Below are positions 48,199 to 54,760 of a stretch of DNA of 64,000 nt, piece by piece. The first letter of the stretch is position 1. Each line of letters begins with the position of its first letter. The stretch is from contig NZ_CP129968.2 of NCBI RefSeq assembly GCF_030503875.2, positions 2,010,001-2,074,000 of the forward strand, in the 5' to 3' direction. The notes below the pieces were generated by a model that had not been told where the DNA came from, ran no database searches, and was given only the letters and a program-made list of their open reading frames with translations. Origin of the DNA: Marivirga arenosa. Its GTDB lineage: Bacteria; Bacteroidota; Bacteroidia; Cytophagales; Cyclobacteriaceae. A program made the position numbers and the translations under genes.

Positions 48199-48272
48199 TA
48201 GCGAGGAGCAGATTTGAACTGCCGTCCGCTAGCTAGCGGATAGGAATCCTGCGCTCATTTTAATCAACTATA
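48199..48272 (-). pseudogene. tRNA-Met-like remnant with palindrome, copy 1
   Basis: Reading on the minus strand, the T-arm and 3' acceptor strand match the intact tRNA-Met at 48959. The anticodon reads CCT instead of CAT, and the bases after it are replaced by the palindrome at 48225. The 5' half (AGTTGATTAAAATGAGCGC) only loosely resembles the D-arm. It cannot fold as a normal tRNA. Confidence 0.75.
48225..48240. repeat. 16-bp perfect palindrome, copy 1
   Basis: TCCGCTAGCTAGCGGA equals its own reverse complement. It replaces ten bases (the 3' strand of the anticodon stem and the start of the variable loop) of tRNA-Met. The same replacement occurs at 48605 and 49091 with identical junctions. 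Confidence 0.9.
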
Positions 48273-48276
48273 GCGA

Positions 48277-48534
48277 TTAGATTTTATGTTTTTCTTTTAC
48301 TAGGTTCCAAATAAACTCTCTTCCTTTAGCGGATTTAAGTTGTTTCTCTCTTTTCAAAGCATCACTTTTAGATAAAAATTGTTCAGTATATAGAATATCC
48401 CAGGGTCTGTACTTTTTAGTGTAGCCTTTGTTGGAATAGATATTATGGCTATCTATTCTATTTTTAAGATCAGAGGTATAGCCGATGTAAATTTTTTTAT
48501 GGTTAGGGCTATATAGGACATATACATCAAACAT
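48277..48534 (-). CDS. GIY-YIG nuclease-domain protein (copy 1)
   Basis: The 85-residue protein is essentially one GIY-YIG domain: VYVLYSPNHKKIYIGYT at the start (the Y-V-L and I-G-Y tyrosine positions), followed by the conserved arginine (LKNRIDSHN) and the later glutamate region (SDALKREKQLKSAKGREFI). This domain cuts DNA in homing endonucleases, UvrC and others; members this short are common in Bacteroidota and often sit near tRNA genes. It is nearly identical to the copy at 48657, ending KHKI instead of KHKV. Confidence 0.9.
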   Translation of the reverse strand: MFDVYVLYSPNHKKIYIGYTSDLKNRIDSHNIYSNKGYTKKYRPWDILYTEQFLSKSDALKREKQLKSAKGREFIWNLVKEKHKI

Positions 48535-48546
48535 GATTCAATATAA

Positions 48547-48571
48547 CAAAAAAGGCAACCGAAGTTGCCTT
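48547..48571 (-). terminator. tRNA-type terminator hairpin with TTCG loop (unit copy 2)
   Basis: On the minus strand the sequence AAGGCAAC-TTCG-GTTGCC is followed by a T-run. Similar hairpins are at 48167-48191 (one base changed) and 48927-48951. It sits after each tRNA or tRNA-like sequence. Confidence 0.8.
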
Positions 48572-48578
48572 AAAATAG

Positions 48579-48652
48579 TAGCGAGGAGCAGATTTGAACT
48601 GCCGTCCGCTAGCTAGCGGATAGGAATCCTGCGCTCATTTTAATCAACTACA
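48579..48652 (-). pseudogene. tRNA-Met-like remnant with palindrome, copy 2
   Basis: This has the same structure as the remnant at 48199, within the second repeat unit, with the same CCT anticodon and palindrome. The 5' half is degenerate. Confidence 0.75.
48605..48620. repeat. 16-bp perfect palindrome, copy 2
   Basis: This copy is identical to the palindrome at 48225 and sits at the same position in the tRNA-like sequence. Confidence 0.9.
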
Positions 48653-48656
48653 GCGA

Positions 48657-48914
48657 TTAGACTTTGTGTTTTTCTTTTACTAGGTTCCAAATAAACTCTC
48701 TTCCTTTAGCGGATTTAAGTTGTTTCTCTCTTTTCAAAGCATCACTTTTAGATAAAAATTGTTCAGTATATAGAATATCCCAGGGTCTGTACTTTTTAGT
48801 GTAGCCTTTGTTGGAATAGATATTATGGCTATCTATTCTACTTTTAAGATCAGAGGTATACCCGATGTAAATTTTTTTATGGTTAGGGCTATATAGGACA
48901 TATACATCAAACAT
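48657..48914 (-). CDS. GIY-YIG nuclease-domain protein (copy 2)
   Basis: The 85-residue protein is nearly identical to the copy at 48277 (serine for asparagine in LKSRIDSHN, and a final valine for isoleucine). Few changes alter the protein, so both copies look recently duplicated and intact. The gene lies 45 bases downstream of the tRNA-Met gene, separated by the hairpin at 48927. Confidence 0.9.
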   Translation of the reverse strand: MFDVYVLYSPNHKKIYIGYTSDLKSRIDSHNIYSNKGYTKKYRPWDILYTEQFLSKSDALKREKQLKSAKGREFIWNLVKEKHKV

Positions 48915-48926
48915 GATTCAATATAA

Positions 48927-48951
48927 CAAAAAAGGCAACCGAAGTTGCCTT
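48927..48951 (-). terminator. Terminator hairpin after tRNA-Met
   Basis: A GGCAAC/GTTGCC stem with a TTCG loop is followed by a T-run on the minus strand, 8 bases after the tRNA gene. Confidence 0.85.
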
Positions 48952-48958
48952 AAAATAG

Positions 48959-49032
48959 TAGCGAGGAGCAGATTTGAACTGCCGACCTCAGGGTTATGAA
49001 TCCTGCGCTCTAACCAACTGAGCTACCTCGCC
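48959..49032 (-). tRNA. tRNA-Met (CAT)
   Basis: The 74-base cloverleaf on the minus strand has acceptor stem GGCGAGG pairing with CCTCGCT (one G-T pair), D-arm with AGTTGGTTAGA, anticodon loop TTCATAA (anticodon at 48996-48998), and T-arm with TTCAAAT. CCA is not encoded. The closing pair of the anticodon stem is an A-C mismatch, which is unusual. The 1-72 pair is not the mismatch of initiator tRNA, so elongator tRNA-Met, or a lysidine-modified tRNA-Ile, is likely. Confidence 0.9.
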
Positions 49033-49064
49033 AAATATTTTCATTAAATTAATCTCACTTTCTT

Positions 49065-49144
49065 AGAAGCGAAGTAGATTTGAACTGCCGTCCGCTAGCT
49101 AGCGGATATGAATCCTGCGCTCTAACCAACTTAGCTACCTCTCC
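49065..49144 (-). pseudogene. tRNA-Met-like gene with palindrome, upstream copy
   Basis: The 80-base sequence matches the intact tRNA-Met at its 5' half and T-arm and keeps the CAT anticodon, but ten bases after the anticodon are replaced by the 16-bp palindrome (hence 6 bases longer). The acceptor strands no longer pair well (GGAGAGG against a degraded 3' end). It lies just upstream of the intact tRNA gene on the same strand. It may be a pseudogene or an odd RNA. Confidence 0.75.
49091..49106. repeat. 16-bp perfect palindrome, copy 3
   Basis: This copy is identical to the palindromes at 48225 and 48605 and sits at the same place in the tRNA-like sequence, although this copy has no GIY-YIG gene attached. 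Confidence 0.9.
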
Positions 49145-49309
49145 AATTAAATTTAATACCTGTTTAAATCCTTTTGATTTATCCCTTGTCCGAAATGGAG
49201 TGCAAACATAATGAATTATGATTTCAAAATCCAAAAAAAAATTGAAAAAGAATTTATTGTGATATATCATTTTTAATCATAACTTATCAACATCAAAAAC
49301 TTAAGGAAC

Positions 49310-49699
49310 ATGGCTTTGAAAAAATTTACAGGTGATTTCGAAATAAACGCATCTAAGAAGATGCTATACCCCTATATAAGTTCAGCAAGTGGGCTAGCGC
49401 AATGGTTTGCAGATGATGTAAATATTAATGAGGATAAAGAGTATAACTTTATATATGATGAAGAAGATCACCGTGCGATAATGGTGGGGCATCGTTTAAA
49501 TCAGTATGTAAAATTTGAGTTTCCTGATGAAGGGGAGGAAGATGATCCTGCTTATATAGAAATACATTTAGATGAAAATGAATTGACACAATCAATGTAT
49601 ATGAAAGTGGTTGATTATTCGGATTTTGAAGATGATGAGGAGCAATATGACGTATGGGAAGGACTTATCAATAATTTAAAAGAAATAGTTGGGGGTTAA
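49310..49699 (+). CDS. START-like (SRPBCC) domain protein
   Basis: The 129-residue protein matches the START-like domain proteins common in Bacteroidota: KKFTGDFEINAS then MLYPYISSASGLAQWFADDV, an acidic middle and a C-terminal WEGLINNLKEIVGG. The helix-grip fold can bind hydrophobic ligands, but no ligand is known. No signal peptide is present, so it is cytoplasmic. It has an acidic surface (many Glu and Asp). Confidence 0.85.
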   Translation: MALKKFTGDFEINASKKMLYPYISSASGLAQWFADDVNINEDKEYNFIYDEEDHRAIMVGHRLNQYVKFEFPDEGEEDDPAYIEIHLDENELTQSMYMKVVDYSDFEDDEEQYDVWEGLINNLKEIVGG

Positions 49700-49778
49700 T
49701 TTTTAGGGTCTAGAATGAATCTTTCTTAATTTTGGACGTTATAAAATCATTCAATAACCTAGTTTCATAATTTTTATA

Positions 49779-50459
49779 ATGAGGTATCTTTTTATATTCA
49801 TTTTTACACTCTCCTTGTTTTTAAAGGTCAATTTAGTTTATTCTCAAAATCAGTCAGAATCCCTTAATTTTTATTACGAAAATGCTCAAAAAGCAATGAA
49901 TAGTGGTGATTATGAAGAAGCCAATATTCAGTTCCGTAAAATTTTAAAATTAGGTGTTAAGCTTCCCTCAGAAATGCCCTACCTTTTTGCCAAAACTTTA
50001 TATGAAGTAGGACAATACCAAAATAGCCAAAGTTTCTTAGAGAAATATTTTGAGATAATGGGTAAAGCAGGAACCTATTATGAAAATGCTGAGCAACTAA
50101 AAGAACTTTTGAAGTTGCAATTAAATAAAAGTCTAAGTTGTCAGTATTGTGATTTAAGTGGGTACAGGCTTGAAGAGTGTTCAACATGTAATCGAGAAAA
50201 ACAACTACTTAAAAAGTGTGATTATTGTGCAGCAAAAGGAAAAGTAGGTTGTACAGCTTGCAGTGGCGATGGTGTTTTGATTCAATTAGGTGCTATGGGG
50301 AATCGTAGTTATAAAACGTGTTACCAATGCAAAGGAAAGGGAATAAATATTTGTCCAGTTTGTGAAGGGGAAAAAGAACTTTACACGTATTGTCCAAATT
50401 GCTTAGGGAGCGGGCATACCAGTACGAGCATCTTGTGTAACCACACTGAAGTAAATTAA
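49779..50459 (+). CDS. Exported TPR protein with DnaJ-like CxxC zinc-ribbon region
   Basis: The 226-residue protein has a signal peptide (to about LVYSQN, residue 23), a short tetratricopeptide-like part (about 30-100), and a C-terminal part with seven CxxC motifs (CQYC, CSTC, CDYC, CTAC, CYQC, CPVC, CPNC), several followed by G-x-G as in the zinc-binding domain of DnaJ. No J domain is present. Export of a cysteine-rich zinc domain is unusual. Function unknown. Confidence 0.8.
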   Translation: MRYLFIFIFTLSLFLKVNLVYSQNQSESLNFYYENAQKAMNSGDYEEANIQFRKILKLGVKLPSEMPYLFAKTLYEVGQYQNSQSFLEKYFEIMGKAGTYYENAEQLKELLKLQLNKSLSCQYCDLSGYRLEECSTCNREKQLLKKCDYCAAKGKVGCTACSGDGVLIQLGAMGNRSYKTCYQCKGKGINICPVCEGEKELYTYCPNCLGSGHTSTSILCNHTEVN

Positions 50460-50652
50460 AAATTATACAGTTTAAATTTTTCAAATCAGGCCTATAAGAT
50501 GCTTTTTATTTGGATCTTGCTAGACTATATGTGAAATTCAATTTTAATTTGCACTTATTGAATAATAATAGGTTTAAATGTTTCTATTTTAATAAATTAT
50601 TTACTTTATTGGTGAATTATTTGAACTCAAACTTATTCAAAATTTATTCACT

Positions 50653-51045
50653 ATGTCCTATTGCAAAGTAATTGACTATAAAGATGTCAAAATAGTATAC
50701 ACTGATATTGAAAATTGTGATGGAGCAGATGCTATACCTGCATTTGATTCAGTTCAGAAGTTAGTTGCTCAGTTTCCAGAAAAATCAGTTTTATCTTGCG
50801 TAAATGCTACTAATGCAAGGTTCAATAAAGATTTACTATCTAAAATTAAGGAAACTGTAAAGAAAAATAATCCAAAAGTAAAAGTAACGGTTGTTTGTGG
50901 TTTAAGTAAGTTGTCTACTTTAATTTTAAATTCAATTATAACAGCAACTGGAAGAAAAATGAAATTATTTGATTCTGTAGAGGACGGTAAAGAATGGCTT
51001 TATCAATATGAAATGAAAAGCAGAAATCATGCTGAATCGGCCTAA
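50653..51045 (+). CDS. Small cytoplasmic protein, possibly STAS/SpoIIAA-like
   Basis: The 130-residue protein has no signal peptide. The pattern of strands and helices (SVLSCVNATNARFN, then VKVTVVCGLSKLSTLIL, then a final helix) recalls SpoIIAA-like/STAS folds, but the match is weak. A similar architecture may be shared by the gene at 57389. It is followed by a strong terminator. Confidence 0.55.
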   Translation: MSYCKVIDYKDVKIVYTDIENCDGADAIPAFDSVQKLVAQFPEKSVLSCVNATNARFNKDLLSKIKETVKKNNPKVKVTVVCGLSKLSTLILNSIITATGRKMKLFDSVEDGKEWLYQYEMKSRNHAESA

Positions 51046-51070
51046 TTATAAGATTCAAAATTATTTATAA

Positions 51071-51097
51071 CCTGATTGAAAACAATCAGGTTTTTTT
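51071..51097 (+). terminator. Rho-independent terminator
   Basis: The stem CCTGATTG/CAATCAGG has a four-base loop and is followed by a seven-T run, 25 bases after the stop of the gene at 50653. It reaches the ATG at 51098, an argument against that ATG as a start. Confidence 0.88.
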
Positions 51098-51157
51098 ATG
51101 TTTAGTAATATCAGAGAAAACAGTTTATTATCTTCATGTTTTGATAATAATATAAGA

Positions 51158-52123
51158 ATGCCCATAATTCAAAATAATAAATATAAGCCCCCATTTTACC
51201 TGTTCAATCAGCATGTAGAAACTATTGTTCCCAGTGCTTTACGAAAAGTTAAAGGAGTAAATTATAGGCGGGAACGAATTGAAACCCGTGATGATGACTT
51301 TTTGGATATTGACTGGATTCAAAACGACAATTCCAGATTAATAATAGCCTCACATGGGCTAGAAGGGAGTTCTGATAGGCCTTATATTTTAGGAATTGCT
51401 AAACTATTTAGTCAAAATAATTGGGATGTATTAGCCTGGAATTGTAGAAGCTGTAGTGGAGAAATGAATAAAAAGGAATTTCTTTATCATCATGGCTTTA
51501 CGCAAGATGTAGAAGAAGTGGTTCAAAAGGCCAGATTTCATAATTATAAAGAAATTGTTTTGATTGGCTTTAGTATGGGAGGAAGTCTGACCTTAAAATA
51601 TGTAGGTGAAAATTCTAATAATCTTTATCCAGAGATAAAGGCTGCGATGGCGGTGAGTGTTCCATGCAATTTGTCGAGCAGCTCAAAAATGCTTGCTCTG
51701 AAAAAGAATAAGTTCTATCAAAACCGCTTCATGCGAAAACTAGATTTGAAACTGAGAGCTAAGAATGAACAGTTTCCAGGCCTTTTAGAAATTAAACCCT
51801 GGAAAGATTTTAATAGCTTTCATGAATTTGATACACATTATAGTGCAAAAATATTCGGCTTTAAGGATGCCCAAGATTTTTATGATAACGTTCAATGCTA
51901 TCCATATTTAAAGGATATTAATATTCCAACTTTAATCTTAAATGCACTAAATGATCCTATGCTAACAGGAGATTGCTATCCTAAAAATATAGCAGAACAA
52001 AATCAAAATATTTCTCTGGAGTTGACAAAATATGGTGGTCATGTTGGTTTTCTACAGAAGAAATCGCCATACACTTATGCAGAAGAACGAGCATTTGAAT
52101 TTTTCAATAAAAAGGTAAGCTAA
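51158..52123 (+). CDS. YheT-family alpha/beta hydrolase
   Basis: The protein of about 321 residues matches the YheT group: YKPPFYLFNQHVETIVPSALR at the start, ASHGLEGSSDRPY, and the nucleophile elbow GFSMGGSL near residue 150. The catalytic aspartate is in NALNDPML and the histidine in YGGHVGF near the end. I chose the ATG at 51158 rather than 51098, because the longer start overlaps a terminator. Carboxylester hydrolysis is likely, substrate unknown. The next gene overlaps its stop codon by one base. Confidence 0.87.
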   Translation: MPIIQNNKYKPPFYLFNQHVETIVPSALRKVKGVNYRRERIETRDDDFLDIDWIQNDNSRLIIASHGLEGSSDRPYILGIAKLFSQNNWDVLAWNCRSCSGEMNKKEFLYHHGFTQDVEEVVQKARFHNYKEIVLIGFSMGGSLTLKYVGENSNNLYPEIKAAMAVSVPCNLSSSSKMLALKKNKFYQNRFMRKLDLKLRAKNEQFPGLLEIKPWKDFNSFHEFDTHYSAKIFGFKDAQDFYDNVQCYPYLKDINIPTLILNALNDPMLTGDCYPKNIAEQNQNISLELTKYGGHVGFLQKKSPYTYAEERAFEFFNKKVS

Positions 52124-52761
52124 TGAATGAACTAGTTTTTCAAAGATTAGAGAATTTTTTAAATGATTTTCATTATGAAAAACTGAACGGATTTGATTTA
52201 TTTCAACAAGAATCAAAAGGTATTAAAAAGTGTGTTATTGTAAACTGCACTCCTTATAATGATGGTTTTATGTTGGAACTACAATTGGGTATTATTATTA
52301 AACAGATAGAGCAGTATATTTTATCTTTTAATAATCAATCATCTGAGAAGCTAACTTTAACTTATTGGGAAAGTCTTTATAATGTCGGTGAATTAGGTAC
52401 AAAAAGGCACTTTATACAAAATTTCGTAGAGTTAGATAAAGTGCTGCATGAGCTAGAAAATGCTTTAATTAAAAGTGGATTTTCATGGCTTGATAACTAT
52501 TCTAATCTCAATCAAATATCAAATTATTTAAAAGATATTATTTTTAGAAGTATACAAAAGCCTATTAACTTTCTTAAAATTTGCCAAAGAAGCTATTTGT
52601 TGAGATTGATGCTAAAGGAAAAACTCTGCGATTCTGATTTTTATGAATACTATGAAAATATGCAATCAAGAAGATTGCCTGATCATCAATTGGAAGAATT
52701 TTTAAGTTTTAAGAACTATATCGACAATAATTATAATTCCATTTCAGAGGACATTAATTAG
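52123..52761 (+). CDS. Hypothetical protein
   Basis: I do not recognise this 212-residue protein. It is rich in Leu, Asn and Lys, with no signal peptide and no clear membrane helix. The start codon overlaps the YheT stop by one base, so the two are co-translated and may work together. It ends 8 bases inside the convergent deaminase gene. Charged helices (CQRSYLLRLMLKEKL, QLEEFLSFKNYI) suggest an alpha-helical fold. Confidence 0.7.
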   Translation: MNELVFQRLENFLNDFHYEKLNGFDLFQQESKGIKKCVIVNCTPYNDGFMLELQLGIIIKQIEQYILSFNNQSSEKLTLTYWESLYNVGELGTKRHFIQNFVELDKVLHELENALIKSGFSWLDNYSNLNQISNYLKDIIFRSIQKPINFLKICQRSYLLRLMLKEKLCDSDFYEYYENMQSRRLPDHQLEEFLSFKNYIDNNYNSISEDIN

Positions 52762-53176
52762 AATCAAATAATTTTTGACATTCTTCTTCAAGAACTCCTC
52801 CTGAAATAATAGGGGCATACCAAGCTTCAGCAGCAACCGCTTTAGATCGTATATTAATTTGCTTTCCATAATTCGCAGCAGTTGGAATATCACATCCGTA
52901 AATCACTTCACCAATTCCAGCCCAAATTATCGCTGACATACACATAGGGCAAGGCTCCACAGTAGTAATTAAGGTTAATTCTTCTGCTCTGTCATAATCT
53001 AATTGTTTCATTTTTTGAATAGCATTGATTTCTGCATGCGCAACTGCTCCATCGTGAATAGTAGTATTATAAGCACTCACGTGCTGTCCTTCAGGATCAA
53101 CTATAATAGCTCCATATGGAGTTTTACTTTCTTTAGCGAGATCAATTGCCATTTTCATCCAAAATTCAATATCCAT
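52754..53176 (-). CDS. Nucleoside/guanine deaminase (CDA superfamily)
   Basis: The 140-residue protein has the zinc site of the cytidine-deaminase superfamily: HAEINAI (catalytic Glu) and PCPMCM (zinc cysteines). The size and C-terminal region (ISGGVLEEECQKLF) fit guanine deaminase (GuaD) or TadA-like nucleoside deaminases; TadA usually carries additional features for tRNA. GuaD-type is my preferred reading. Stops of this gene and the one at 52123 overlap by 8 bases. Confidence 0.85.
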   Translation of the reverse strand: MDIEFWMKMAIDLAKESKTPYGAIIVDPEGQHVSAYNTTIHDGAVAHAEINAIQKMKQLDYDRAEELTLITTVEPCPMCMSAIIWAGIGEVIYGCDIPTAANYGKQINIRSKAVAAEAWYAPIISGGVLEEECQKLFDSN

Positions 53177-53256
53177 AGTATTTGTTTCTGTTGTATGACT
53201 TTAATTACAGTATTCTAATAAGTTTTGCTTAAATTCAATTTTCAAAATATTAACAT

Positions 53257-54726
53257 ATGAAAAACCTAAAAATAACAGCAAATCTTTTACTTATTAACTT
53301 AGTGCTTATTGCATTTACATCCTGCCAGAAGAATCAAAAAGAGGAGGAAAATGTTTTGGCTTCTATTAACAATGAAGTTAAGCAAAATAGTAAAGCATAT
53401 TCTAATCTTCAGACTATTACTTCTGAAATTGGTCATAGATTGACGGGTTCAGAAAATGGTAAAGAAGCAGAGCAATATACCTATGATCTATTGAAATCAT
53501 ATGGATATGATCAAGTTGAATTCCATGAATTTGAAGTGGAAGCTTGGGCCAGAGATACTGTTCATCTTGAAATAAATGATGAGGAAATTGAAGAGGTGGT
53601 ATCATTAGGTCATTCACCGGTTTCAGCTGATTCAGAATTTGAATTGATTGATGTCAATAATGGTTTAAGAGCTGATTTTGACAGTTTGAAGGATGAAGTG
53701 AAAGGCAAAATTGCTTTAGTGTACATTGGGATTTTAGATGGAAGCCCTGAAGGATTGAAAAATATTCATAGATCAGAAAAAACAGCTTTAGCTATTGAGT
53801 ATGGAGCAGAAGGAATTATTATTATAAATCAAGTTCCTGGTGGTGTTTTATTAACAGGGACAGCGTCTGTTACAGGGAGTTTAATTGATATTCCTGCTGT
53901 TTGTATTAGTTATGAAAAGGGGATGGAGTTGAAAAAACAACTTGCAGAAGGTGAAGAGTTGGTTGCTCATATTCAAATGAGCAATAAAAGTGAGGTAATT
54001 AAATCTAGAAATGTAATTGCTACTTTACCTGCGAAAGATAAATCAGATGAAGATATTATAATTGGGGGTCATTTAGACAGTTGGGATTTATCAACGGGAG
54101 CAATTGACAACGGAATTGGTATTGCTGCAATTTTAGATATAGCGCGTACCTACAAAGCTTTAAACCTTGAGCCGAAAAGAAATATAAAATTCGTAATGTT
54201 CATGGGGGAAGAGCAAGGGCTATTAGGTTCAAAACAAATGGTTAAAATGCTAAATGAAAACGATGGTTTAGAGAATGTAGCATACATGATGAACATTGAT
54301 ATGAGTGGAAATCCTAAAGGTTATAATGCATCTGGTAGAGATCAGATGGTGTCTATTTATGATAAAATAGGAAAGGATATTAAAGCAGTTGATTCAACCT
54401 ATGAAAATGAAAATACAAGCAAAGCTGGGCTTCATTCTGATCATCAGTCATTTATGATGGAAGGTGTTCCAGTTGTTGGTTTAGTAGGCAATCTAGAAAG
54501 AAAAGTATACAGCTATTATCATTCCAATGGAGATGACTTTTCATTGGTAAATAAGGAACATCTTGAGAACACCGTACGTTTCTCAGCTATGTTCTTATGG
54601 GAATTAGCAAATTTAGATGAAATCCCGGCTAAGAAATTAAACTTTGAGCAAACGAAGCAATTCTTAATCGATCAAGGTTTAAAAGAAGAGTTAGAATTAG
54701 GTAATGAATGGAAGTGGGGAGAATAA
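53257..54726 (+). CDS. M28-family metallopeptidase, lipoprotein
   Basis: The 489-residue protein has a lipoprotein signal (LVLIAFTSCQ, cysteine near 23), a PA-like insert (about 130-240), and an M28 peptidase domain with zinc ligands and catalytic residues in GGHLDSWD, AIDNGIG, MGEEQGLLG, NIDMSGN and SDHQSFM. It should cleave N-terminal amino acids from peptides in the periplasm. The protein resembles glutamate carboxypeptidase-like enzymes of Bacteroidota. Confidence 0.9.
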   Translation: MKNLKITANLLLINLVLIAFTSCQKNQKEEENVLASINNEVKQNSKAYSNLQTITSEIGHRLTGSENGKEAEQYTYDLLKSYGYDQVEFHEFEVEAWARDTVHLEINDEEIEEVVSLGHSPVSADSEFELIDVNNGLRADFDSLKDEVKGKIALVYIGILDGSPEGLKNIHRSEKTALAIEYGAEGIIIINQVPGGVLLTGTASVTGSLIDIPAVCISYEKGMELKKQLAEGEELVAHIQMSNKSEVIKSRNVIATLPAKDKSDEDIIIGGHLDSWDLSTGAIDNGIGIAAILDIARTYKALNLEPKRNIKFVMFMGEEQGLLGSKQMVKMLNENDGLENVAYMMNIDMSGNPKGYNASGRDQMVSIYDKIGKDIKAVDSTYENENTSKAGLHSDHQSFMMEGVPVVGLVGNLERKVYSYYHSNGDDFSLVNKEHLENTVRFSAMFLWELANLDEIPAKKLNFEQTKQFLIDQGLKEELELGNEWKWGE

Positions 54727-54760
54727 TAAATTAATAAACAATTAACCAATATATAAAATT

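Larger units (their letters stand above)
48171..48550. repeat. 380-bp tandem repeat, copy 1
   Basis: This unit and the next one are nearly identical, with only a handful of substitutions. Each holds, reading on the minus strand, a GIY-YIG gene, a tRNA-Met-like remnant with a 16-bp palindrome, and a hairpin with a TTCG loop. The period of exactly 380 bases is set by the GAAGTTGCCT blocks at 48181, 48561 and 48941. Confidence 0.9.
48551..48930. repeat. 380-bp tandem repeat, copy 2
   Basis: This is the second unit of the tandem repeat. A third unit begins at 48931, but after about 55 bases it becomes the intact tRNA-Met gene, so the repeat ends inside that gene. Confidence 0.9.

Noticed and set aside
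48171..48930. The 380-bp repeats as a CRISPR array or insertion sequence.
   Set aside because: The repeat length is too long and the spacer arrangement is absent. There is no transposase, and no terminal inverted repeats bound the units. The repeats contain intact GIY-YIG genes and tRNA pieces.
49055..49270. A 71-residue minus-strand reading frame across the tRNA-like copy, including LIGEVAKLVRAQDSYP.
   Set aside because: It is a translation of tRNA and palindrome sequence. Such frames are well known artefacts across tRNA genes, and there is no ribosome site or homologue pattern.
51098..51157. Upstream ATG of the YheT gene at 51098.
   Set aside because: It lies at the end of a rho-independent terminator, and the family start pattern begins at 51158.
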